64,000 nt of DNA, taken from positions 82,648 to 146,647 of the forward strand of contig JAPTMU010000281.1 in NCBI GenBank assembly GCA_028583405.1, given 5' to 3'. The notes beneath the pieces are model-generated. The model was not told the DNA's origin, made no database searches, and was given only the letters and a program-made list of their open reading frames with translations. The position numbers and the translations under genes were made by a program. This DNA is from Pogonophryne albipinna. Lineage: Eukaryota; Chordata; Actinopteri; Perciformes; Artedidraconidae. Below are positions 11,957-19,951 of this stretch, one piece after another. Every line of letters begins with the position of its first letter. Position 1 is the stretch's first letter.

Positions 11957-12324
11957 CTACACACGTAAGTACTAGCATCCCTGCTCCTCACATGCTCACA
12001 CTAGTGTCTGCTAGAAAGTGCCGGCGGTGCTGCACCGCGTTTGGAGGCAGGACCAAACCATTACATGTAAATAGAACGGGGTGTACAGAGGCTTTGGATA
12101 ATTAACTTTTGGAAGAAAATAAGTTAAATGAATTGTAAGTTTAGTGAGTACTTTACATTATCGATATAACGTCCTATTAATGTTAATTCTTGATGAATGA
12201 TGAAAGGTTACTTAAACATTTTTTTCTTAATGTTCTAAAATAGTTTGGGCCCCCGTGGTGAGAGTGTTTGGGGTGGCCAATAGGGTGGCCAGGATTCAGC
12301 TGGGGGTGGCCACGGCACACTTAC

Positions 12325-12754
12325 TGCAAACCGGAGGAGGAGGTTAGTCTTTCCGACAGAAGAATCCCCGATCAGGAGCAGCTTGAATAAATAGTCACTG
12401 TGAGGAGAGAGGAGGAGAAACAACATTAACGCAAAAATAATTATCAAAACAGCTCCTTGATCACATAATAAATAGAGGCTTGTTAGATTTGTAATAGGCT
12501 ACTTAAAACAAATACTTTATAAATTAATCTTGGGTTGAATGTGTTGTCATGTTCTTACACCTGTGCCCTTTGATCCTTGTCTTATTTACATTTTTGTAAA
12601 GTTATTGACTATTTAATACATATTTTCGAATAGTTTATTTTGTTAAAAAAGGCACTTTTAAATGCAAGCAAAAATAAATAAAAAACGATGTTTTGTCAGG
12701 TAGTGAAATGTCATAATCGGCAATACAAATGCCCACTTACTATTCGGGATTCAT
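12325..12754 (-). CDS. rab1a: RAB1A-type small GTPase, coding exons 1 and 2 only
   Basis: Rab1 GTPases control ER-to-Golgi vesicle traffic. On the minus strand, coding exon 1 is 12741-12754 (ATG at 12754, MNPE plus two bases) with donor GTAAGT. Exon 2 is 12325-12397 (acceptor ...CTCACAG, donor GTAAGT). Spliced, the start reads [18 protein letters not shown] and continues through the P-loop to LLLRFA. This is the Rab1 N-terminus, and the split Tyr codon and exon end match the Rab1A exon pattern as I recall it. The P-loop GDSSVGKT keeps GxxxxGK[ST] but differs from usual Rab1 (GDSGVGKS). Later exons are not in 1-12324, so intron 2 would exceed 12.3 kb and contain the retrovirus. A gene broken in place is the alternative. 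Confidence 0.85.
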
Positions 12755-13068
12755 CGTTGACTACGGGTTATAAACTGTTGTTATGAAAGCAGCAGGACTT
12801 CGTCGCGGAATAACCTCAGAGCTGGCGGCGGAGTGGAGAAAAACACACCGGACCGCACTGTCCTCCTCAGTGTCTCCTTCACCTCTATTTACACTTCTTG
12901 CATGGATGATGAAGAGGCTGCAGATGTACCTCCCTGTCTCTGTTTAAACCTCCGATTTGCTTTCTCCAAAACGTGTTGCCAAAAATGAGAAGTCCTTGCA
13001 TTTCCTGAGGCCAAGTTGAAGGATCAAATACTAAGAAATTATCACATGACTTTGAAGTCATCTGATTT

Positions 13069-13503
13069 CAGATGTAGGAAGTAACTAAGTACACTTATTC
13101 AAGTACTGTACTTAGGTACAATTTTGAGATACTTGTACTTTAATTGAGTATTTCTATTTTACGCTATGTAGCCATACTTCTACTCTACTTCAGGGTCGAG
13201 GTAAATGGTGTACTTTTATTCTACATGTATATAATACCGTTAGTGACTTTACAGATCTGGATGAATGATGTGAAATATAATATGTTAAATCAGACTTTAG
13301 TTCCACCTGGAGTAAATTCACAAGCTAGCATACAAAGTCATTCAAACTAGCTGCACCTTTATCTGCAAAATTACTACTTTTACTTTTGGTACTTATATTT
13401 TGATGATAATACTTTTTCTAATTTTACTAGAGTAACATTTTGAATGCAGGACTTTCACTGTAACAGAGTATTACACAAGATCTGCGTATTTATTCCACCT
13501 CTG
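13069..13503. mobile_element. Non-autonomous hAT element (AGTAACTAAGTAC family)
   Basis: Ends CAGATGTAGG and CCACCTCTG are imperfect inverted repeats, flanked by the exact 8-bp duplication TCTGATTT (13061-13068 and 13504-13511). The interior is the common fish repeat rich in ACTTTTACT and AGTACTT. Fragments of the family occur at 28740-28910, 27735-27815 and 60960-61020. Confidence 0.9.
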
Positions 13504-13539
13504 TCTGATTTCAAACTCTTCCTTTAACACCCTGAGTAA

Positions 13540-14091
13540 GTTTGCAGCAGTGTTTTGCTCCACTTTGTTGTAAATAAAACTGCAGCAGCTTGACCACAGA
13601 GCGTGAATGTTGCGATCAGCTGTTTTGCGCAGTTCTCCAGAATGTGCACAGGGGAGTCTCCCTCCGCAGCCAGTTGCCCTAGTTTTGGCACAATTCCGTT
13701 GCACATACCGACGTTAACAGTATGTGCACACTGCGACCAACTTTGTCCTCCAGTGATCCTCACTCAGCCTCCTGTAAAACTTCACAGGTCCGTCGGTGAT
13801 GGCCTGCGGCTCGGCCAGCAGCACCCAGTTCAATCAGTCCAAGAAAGTCCGAAGATATTTTGCAGGGAGCAAAACGCCAAAGTGGCTGCTTAATGTATTT
13901 TGTTTTTTGGACATGTCTAATATTTTTACTGCACTGAGTGTTGACAAGAAACACGTGGAGACGAAATGTGCGTTTTGTTTTGATGACCTATCAGGTATAC
14001 GCAAAGGCGCGTAGTGACACAAGGGACGTTACGCAATTCAGAAGTTACCTACCCGGAAATACCCCACGATGGGAATCATGGGTAGTGTAGT
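13540..14091 (-). pseudogene. Possible broken gene or first exon, unrecognised
   Basis: On the minus strand, a promoter-like patch (14053-14091, with an ETS-like CCGGAA and the run ACTACACTACCCATGATT resembling ZNF143 sites) precedes an ATG at 13914 and 26 codons to a stop at 13834. Protein-like sequence continues in shifted frames towards 13540 (for example LAEPQAITDGPVKFYRRLSE, then LGQLAAEGDSPVHILENCAK). The frames need at least two shifts to join. I do not recognise the family. Confidence 0.3.
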
Positions 14092-14099
14092 CTTGTGGC

Positions 14100-14913
14100 A
14101 ATGGGCGTTTACACTGCAGTCAGGTGTACAATTTATAGTATTTTTTTATTTGATGAAACAATTAATCAGATCAAGTTAGTCAGTAAATAAGATTAGATAA
14201 GATAGGATATACTTTATAGATCCCAAATTGGGACATGTTTTCCTAACAGCAGTGTGTAAAACAAGGCATTGCACATCATTAGAAATGAAAAAGAGTAGAA
14301 AATAAACAATTATGAAATATGAACACCGTAAAGATAACAATCTTGAAACTATCTGACAAATAAAACTCTATTGAAGGGCCAAATTGCAGCTAACACAAGT
14401 AGGATATTATTTAAATGTACTAATACTTATCTTTTAGTGCAGAAAGTCCTGCAATAAAATGTAAAAATCCTAACTGAAAATCAGAAAGATGGCTTGAATA
14501 TAGGCTGAAAGTATCATTTTACAGTTCAGATAAATCTAATGAATTATCATTTTAAATTATGTATTAATCTGATGATTATTTTGTAAAATATTTGTTGTCA
14601 CGATTATTATAAAACTCTCATAGAAATGATGCAGAGATCAGTCCAAACCCCCATATTATTAATAATTAATTGAAAGAAAAATCAGCAACATCTTTATTTT
14701 GTAAATCTGGAGATATAAAATATTTTTGCAAGAAAAATAACTTTCCTTGAATTATTAAAAATACATTTTCTGTGAATTAATTATTGGTATAATTGTATTT
14801 GTTTTGTGTGCAAAAACCTTAATTTAACTTTAAGGTATTTAAGTGTTGAGGTAAAATGTAAAACATTTCCTTGTGAAATTAACTGAAGTAGAACAATTAT
14901 TTAAATGAAGCTC
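14100..14913. other. AT-rich intergenic sequence
   Basis: No gene seen. GATAGGATATACTTTATAGA at 14201 and the following CCCAAATTGGGA resemble the 3' tail of fish LINE-type retroposons; identification is weak. Confidence 0.4.
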
Positions 14914-14918
14914 AGCGC

Positions 14919-15291
14919 TGTCACGGTGTGTGCAACAAGCAGGACCCAAATGCAGATTTAAAGTGCAAAACCTTTATTTCAAGGATAAGTAATAAACATA
15001 GACAAAACAGAACACTCACCGGTGAACTCAGTCACAACGAAAGAAGCACCAACACTGAACACAGGAAGAGACAAGACTAAATACAGGGAGGGGTAATCAC
15101 AAGACGAGAAACAGCCGGGCAGGGGAGGAGAAACACAAGGGCCACAGGTGAACACAATCAGATAACGAGACACACCAGGGAACTAACGACGGGAGGAAAA
15201 CACACAGGGAAAAGGACCAGACAATAACCAGGGAGGAAAACATGACATCAAACACCCAAAACATACAAAACTACATAAGAGAATCCTGACA
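14919..15291 (-). repeat. 3' LTR of the minisatellite-coding retroelement
   Basis: On the plus strand it begins TGTCACGGTGTG and ends AATCCTGACA. The minus-strand AATAAA (in CCTTTATTTCAAG, about 14970) can serve as polyadenylation signal. It supplies the stop codon of the internal frame at 15271. Confidence 0.95.
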
Positions 15292-18039
15292 GAACCCCCC
15301 CCTCAAGGGACGGATTCCAGACGTCCCAAAGAACCACAAAAGTCCAAAACCCCAAGCAGGGTGGGTGGAGAGGGTCCGGAGGCGGGACACAACACTAGGC
15401 GCACCAGGGAGGGTGGAGGGGGTCCGGAGGCGGGACACAACACTAGGCGCACCAGGGAGGGTGGAGGGGGTCTGGAGGCGGGACACAACACTAGGCGCAC
15501 CAGGGTGGGTGGAGGGGGTCCGGAGGACGGGCCCTGAAGGGATCTCGGGCGGACGGCCCGGGGGCAAGGCCAAGTCCAGGGTGGAAATCTCGGGCGGACG
15601 GCCCGGGGGCAAGGCAGAGACCAAGGAGGGGGTCTCGGGCGGACGGCCCGGGGGCAAGGCAGAGACCAAGGAAGAGTCAGGGGGCCGAGCATGAGGGTGA
15701 AGTCCGCGGCTCTCAGGGGGCCGGGCTCGAGGCCGAAGACCGCGGCTCTCAGGGGGCCGGGCTCGAGGGCGAAGACCGCGGCTCTCAGGGGGCCGGGCTC
15801 GAGGGCGAAGACCACGGCTCTCAGGGGGCCGGGCTCGAGGGCGAAGACCGCGGCTTTCAGGGGGCCGGGCTCGAGGGCGAAGACCGGACAGTTCCGGAGG
15901 CCGGGCAGGAAGGCGCTGACGGGACAGCTCCGGAGGCCGGGCAGGACCCGGTGTCGGTGGGACAGGTAACGGCAGGACCTCCACCGGAACAAGACATGGG
16001 ATTGGCAGGACTCCCAGCAGAAGAGCAGTCTGCGGGACCTCCAAAGGCTCAGGACCTGGGGTTGGCAGGACCCCCGGCAGAAGAGCAGTCTGCGGGACCT
16101 CCAACGGCTCAGAACATGGAGTTGGCAGGACCCCCGGCAGAAGAGCAGTCTGCGGGACCTCCAAAGACTCAGGACATGGGGTTGGCAGGACCCCCGGCAG
16201 AAGAGCAGTCTGCGGGACCTCCAAAGGCTCAGGACATGGGGTTGGCAGGACCCCCGGCAGAAGAGTAGTCGGCGGGGCCTCCAACGGCACAGGACACTGG
16301 GTTGGCAGGACCCCCGGCAGAAGAGTAGTCGGCGGGGCCTCCAACGGGACAGGACACAGGGTTGGCAGGACCCCCGGCAGGAGAGTAGTCGGCGGGGCCT
16401 CCAACGGCACAGGACACTGGGTTGGCAGGACCCCCGGCAGGAGAGTAGTCGGCGGGGCCTCCAACGGCACAGGACATAGAGTTGGCAGGACCCCCGGCAG
16501 GAGAGTAGTCGGCGGGGCCTCCAACGGCACAGGACACTGGGTTGGCAGGACCCCCGGCAGGAGAGTAGTCGGCGGGGCCTCCAACGGGACAAAACAAAGA
16601 GTTGGCAGGACCCCCAGCGGAACCTCCAACGACACTTGGGTAGGGACTTGAGAGGGAACTGGAGAGGGGACTCGAGAGGGAACTGGAGAGGGGACTCGAG
16701 AGGGAACTGGAGAGGGGACTCGAGAGGGAACTGGTGAGGGAACTGGAAAGGGAACTGGTGAGGAGACTCGAGAGGGAACTCGAGAGGAGACTCGAGAGGG
16801 AACTCGAGAGGAGACTCGAGAGGTTACTCGAGAGGGGACTCGGGTAGGAACTTGAGAGGAGACTTGAGAGAGACCTCGAGAGGGGACTCGAGAGGGGACT
16901 CGAGAGGGGACTCGAGAGGGAACTCGAGAGGGGACTCGAGAGGGGACTCGAGAGGGAACTCGAGAGGGGACTCGAGAGGGAACTCGAGAGGGAACTCGAG
17001 AGGGGACTCGAGAGAGGACTAGAGAGGGGACTGGAGAGGGGACTGGAGAGGGGACTGGAGAGGGGCCTCGAGAGGGAACTGGAGAGGGGCCTCGAGAGGG
17101 AACTGGAGAGGGAACTGGAGAGGGAACTGGAGAGGGAACTGGAGAGGGGACTGGAGAGGGGACTGGAGAGGGGACTGGAGAGGGGACTGGAGAGGGGACT
17201 CGAGAGGGGACTCGAGAGGGGACTCGAGAGGGAACTCGAGAGGGAACTCGAGAGGGGACTGGAGAGGGGACTGGAGAGGGGACTCGAGAGGGAACTGGAG
17301 AGGGGACTTGTGTCGGTCGGTACGGCGACAGGACTCGGGGAGCTGGTGTTGGCTGGAGAGCCAACAGGAGACGAGGTGCTGGAGTCGGCCGGTACGCCGA
17401 CAGGACTTGGGGAGCTGGCGTCGGCTGGGGAGCCAGCAGGAGACGAGGTGCTGGAGTCGGCCGGTACGCCGACAGGACACGGGGAGCTGGCGTCGGCTGG
17501 GGAGCCAGCAGGAGACGAGGTGCTGGAGTCGGAACTGGGGCCGGAACCATGGCTGCTGGGGCCAGCACTGGGGCCGGGACCATGGCTGCTGGGGCCAGAA
17601 CTGGGGCCGGGACCATGGCTGCTGGGGCCCGGGCTGCTAGTCTGGCCTTGCGACGACTCCTCTTAGCAGCCGCCTGAATACTCCGTGGACCTCCATAAGC
17701 AAGACGAGATCCAGCATACGACTCCTGAACAGGAGCAGGAACTGGGGCAGAAGCATGGGTTAACCCCAGACGGATCCCAGCGAGGCGTATGGTGCCAGGT
17801 TGGGATTTGGAAGACAGGGAGCTAGCATGCCAGGAATCACACGTCGAAAGGAAGTCCAAAATCCAGTCAGGTAAGAATTCAACAAAACATGGTTTCTCAG
17901 CTGCCAACCGGAGCGCCTCTACCAGAGCGGCCCTCTTCTGCCGAACACTGGACGCTCCCTTCCACCAATCGAAGCAGCAAGCCAGATAGAAGGTGAAATG
18001 CTGTAATTCAACCTCCCATGGATCATCTGCTGGGTCCAT
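15271..18039 (-). CDS. Proline-rich, Gag-position protein of the LTR retroelement, 922 aa
   Basis: The start is taken at the ATG at 18039 (MDPADDPWEVELQHF), just inside the 5' LTR; the frame extends 16 codons further into the LTR. Residues 1 to about 95 are a compact acidic and aromatic segment (FYLACCFDWW, then FLPDWILDFLSTCDSW). Residues from about 130 to the end are almost wholly repeats: an APAAMVPAPVL set, a 24-aa set, a long VPSR/VPSP array, a 20-aa set with LEAPPTTLLPGVLPT, then ARPPESRGLRPR and PGAPSVVSRL sets. All unit lengths are multiples of three, so the frame survives changes in copy number. No zinc knuckle or enzyme motif is visible. Position and MDPAD start suggest a Gag-like role; this is inference. 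Confidence 0.75.
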   Translation of the reverse strand: MDPADDPWEVELQHFTFYLACCFDWWKGASSVRQKRAALVEALRLAAEKPCFVEFLPDWILDFLSTCDSWHASSLSSKSQPGTIRLAGIRLGLTHASAPVPAPVQESYAGSRLAYGGPRSIQAAAKRSRRKARLAARAPAAMVPAPVLAPAAMVPAPVLAPAAMVPAPVPTPAPRLLLAPQPTPAPRVLSAYRPTPAPRLLLAPQPTPAPQVLSAYRPTPAPRLLLALQPTPAPRVLSPYRPTQVPSPVPSRVPSPVPSPVPSRVPSRVPSRVPSRVPSRVPSPVPSPVPSPVPSPVPSPVPSPVPSPVPSPVPSRGPSPVPSRGPSPVPSPVPSPVPSLVLSRVPSRVPSRVPSRVPSRVPSRVPSRVPSRVPSRVPSRVPSRVPSRGLSQVSSQVPTRVPSRVTSRVSSRVPSRVSSRVPSRVSSPVPFPVPSPVPSRVPSPVPSRVPSPVPSRVPSPVPSQVPTQVSLEVPLGVLPTLCFVPLEAPPTTLLPGVLPTQCPVPLEAPPTTLLPGVLPTLCPVPLEAPPTTLLPGVLPTQCPVPLEAPPTTLLPGVLPTLCPVPLEAPPTTLLPGVLPTQCPVPLEAPPTTLLPGVLPTPCPEPLEVPQTALLPGVLPTPCPESLEVPQTALLPGVLPTPCSEPLEVPQTALLPGVLPTPGPEPLEVPQTALLLGVLPIPCLVPVEVLPLPVPPTPGPARPPELSRQRLPARPPELSGLRPRARPPESRGLRPRARPPESRGLRPRARPPESRGLRPRARPPESRGLRPRARPPESRGLHPHARPPDSSLVSALPPGRPPETPSLVSALPPGRPPEISTLDLALPPGRPPEIPSGPVLRTPSTHPGAPSVVSRLQTPSTLPGAPSVVSRLRTPSTLPGAPSVVSRLRTLSTHPAWGFGLLWFFGTSGIRPLRGGFCQDSLM
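15363..15895. repeat. Three minisatellites inside the retroelement frame (48, 45 and 36 bp units)
   Basis: About 3.5 copies of a 48-bp unit (CGGGACACAACACTAGGCGC) at 15363-15530, three copies of a 45-bp unit (CTCGGGCGGACGGCCCGGG) at 15543-15680, and five copies of a 36-bp unit (CTCAGGGGGCCGGGCTCGAG) at 15705-15890. Confidence 0.9.
15990..16610. repeat. Minisatellite, 60 bp x about 10
   Basis: Head-to-tail 60-bp units containing GTTGGCAGGACCCCCGGCAG. Copies fall into two sub-types (GAAGAGCAGTCTGCGGGAC or GAGAGTAGTCGGCGGGGC), so they were copied locally in blocks. Confidence 0.92.
16640..17310. repeat. Minisatellite, 12 bp x about 56
   Basis: Units of the type GAGAGGGGACTC with GGG/GGA and CTC/CTG variants, coding VPSR or VPSP on the minus strand. 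Confidence 0.93.
17322..17640. repeat. Two minisatellites, about 72 bp x 3 and 33 bp x 3
   Basis: The 72-bp set carries GACAGGACTTGGGGAGCTGG; the 33-bp set carries GGGACCATGGCTGCTGGGGC. Both keep the minus-strand frame open. Confidence 0.85.
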
Positions 18040-18056
18040 TTGTGGTTGGTGCTTTC

Positions 18057-18429
18057 TGTCACGGTGTGTGCAACAAGCAGGACCCAAATGCAGATTTAAA
18101 GTGCAAAACCTTTATTTCAAGGATAAGTAATAAACATAGACAAAACAGAACACTCACCGGTGAACTCAGTCACAACGAAAGAAGCACCAACACTGAACAC
18201 AGGAAGAGACAAGACTAAATACAGGGAGGGGTAATCACAAGACGAGAAACAGCCGGGCAGGGGAGGAGAAACACAAGGGCCACAGGTGAACACAATCAGA
18301 TAACGAGACACACCAGGGAACTAACGACGGGAGGAAAACACACAGGGAAAAGGACCAGACAATAACCAGGGAGGAAAACATGACATCAAACACCCAAAAC
18401 ATACAAAACTACATAAGAGAATCCTGACA
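18057..18429 (-). repeat. 5' LTR of the minisatellite-coding retroelement
   Basis: Same length and, as read, the same sequence as 14919-15291. Confidence 0.95.
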
Positions 18430-18434
18430 AGCGC

Positions 18435-19794
18435 AAGTTCTTTCTTGTATACATTCACTCCGCAGCTGCTTATAATCAGCTCATCACAGGCGTTATCTTT
18501 AACCTATTACATTTCCCCTCAATCTCAGCAGCCAATCATCGTGCTGCAGCCAGACTTTAAAATGGTTCTCCTCTCTCCTGCAGTCAGCTGTGATTTCAGG
18601 TTTTCATGCTGCCGCCCGCCTCCTCCCCATCCACCTCCTTTCATCATATCCAGTGCCAGGAGAGCTAATCCAAAGACCTCATCCCACCTCCTCTTCATCC
18701 CAACTCCTCATCAAATCCAGATCTTCAGCATCATCACCAGTGTCTAGACCCCGGCTGCATTTCCCCCTTTAGATACGATTTCAGGATCGGGGTGTAATCG
18801 CCAAAGACTTAACTAAATAGAGTAACTCAAGTTTTACTCTAGTAGTACTTGAGTCACAATGTAAACATTCCAATACTGATGAATAATATTATTAAAGGTT
18901 GTAATATATCTATATAATTTCTGATATTAGATAAAGTCATATATTTAACCTTTACAACAGAAGTACACTCTCAAATTGGAGTAAATTATAAAATAAATGT
19001 ATTGTTGGGTAGTCTTATTTGTCTGTTCTATGCTGCTCAAATTGTGAAATATCTGGACATTATCTAAATAATTCAAGTACACCAAATGAAATCTCACTTC
19101 TGAAAAGGTTCCATTTGCTTTTATTTGTTTTCTATAAAGATATCAAAAGTATAACTAATGTGGGAAACACGGATAACAAAATGATATCGTTTGCATGCAT
19201 CTGTGACAAAATTACATTTTACATTACATAGATTTGTATATGTACACTGATCAGGCAATTAAGGTACATTATACATAGATGTGACACCTTTCATAGACTC
19301 TTATATCTTTATAAATTACACTATATTTGAGCAATCTTGAGCATTGTTTATTTTGACAAGATTACACTAGACTTTAAAGTCTTCAATGCTTATTTTCACT
19401 TTAAGAATTTGTGATTAAGTTAGAGAAAAAAAATGTACAGCCCAAAACCCCATAACTGAACAACCTTCACCTTTAAAGTGTAATATATATTCCACTTTAC
19501 ATTTCATTAATGTACACATTTCAAACACTTCCACACACATCACTGGTTCCCACAGTGTTTGCAGAAGTGAAATAATTAGCATAGAGAAACCTGTGTTTTA
19601 ACCCAGTGATTATAAAGACTTGAAGTTAAAAAATATATGATAACAAAACTGAATGATCATAATCAATCAGAGCAGAGGAAAAACCGACTAAAACCACTGA
19701 GTGTTCCCATTGTTCTCGTATTCAACACTCCCTTTCATGCAAAATTGAATTATTCGTCTACTTGGAGCCACTTATATAGATAGATAATCAGAGG
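18435..19794. other. Intergenic, no gene seen
   Basis: A CT-rich stretch (18580-18770) resembles moderately repetitive fish sequence but has no clear ends. 18780-19790 is AT-rich with a fragment of the AGTACTT-type hAT family near 18820-18860. Confidence 0.4.
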
Positions 19795-19951
19795 TATGAA
19801 ACCCTCTTTAATGGTCACACATGCAGACACACAGTGAAATGTGTTCTCTCCAAGTAGCAGTCCGCACTCCATATTTTAGGTCTGGTCGGGGACTTGAACC
19901 GGCGATCCTATGGCTCACAGACCAAGCCCCTACGGACTGCGCCACTGCCGG
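19795..19951 (-). repeat. tRNA-derived SINE at the 3' end of the TRIM frame
   Basis: The minus strand starts CCGGCAGTGGCGCAGTCCG and has an A-box-like TGGCGCAGTCC (19934-19944) and a B-box GGTTCAAGTCC (19890-19900), about 44 nt apart as in tRNA-type polymerase III promoters. A unique body ends near ATTAAAGAGGG. It is in the same orientation as the TRIM gene and overlaps its last codons. The 3' limit is approximate. Confidence 0.75.

Larger units (their letters stand above)
7954..12310. mobile_element. Cluster of transposon remnants in rab1a intron 2
   Basis: The left edge CAGTGGCGGAGCCAGGA is like hAT ends seen elsewhere in this window. The right edge (12245-12310) has matching GGGGTGGCC-type sequence. 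Inside are a GGGGTGGC-rich stretch, a tandem repeat, a small TIR element (9006-9228) and a duplicated 600-bp block. No 8-bp target duplication joins the two outer ends, so a single outer element is not proven. Confidence 0.5.
14919..18429 (-). mobile_element. Young LTR retroelement with a proline-rich minisatellite-coding frame and no recognisable pol
   Basis: Two direct LTRs of 373 bp (14919-15291 and 18057-18429) look identical on base-by-base reading. They start TG, end CA and are flanked by the 5-bp duplication AGCGC (14914-14918 and 18430-18434). On the minus strand a purine run GAGGGGGGG precedes the 3' LTR at 15292-15301, which fixes the orientation. The 2.77-kb interior is almost entirely one frame. 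No protease, reverse transcriptase, RNase H or integrase motif is visible, so it must borrow these. A primer site next to the 5' LTR is not obvious. Family not recognised; a gypsy-type relative is possible. Confidence 0.93.

Noticed and set aside
12235..12447. A single 70-residue Rab-like protein as one open frame
   Set aside because: Only 73 bases are exon; both sides are intron with clear splice sites, and the transposon edge supplies the rest of the frame.
15303..16592. Overlapping frames on both strands inside the LTR element
   Set aside because: Repeats with unit lengths divisible by three keep several frames open. Only the 15271-18039 minus frame has a non-repeat N-terminal domain and matches the element's orientation.
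19890..19944. tRNA gene on the minus strand
   Set aside because: A- and B-box are present, but the acceptor stem and anticodon arm are not convincing and a SINE body follows.
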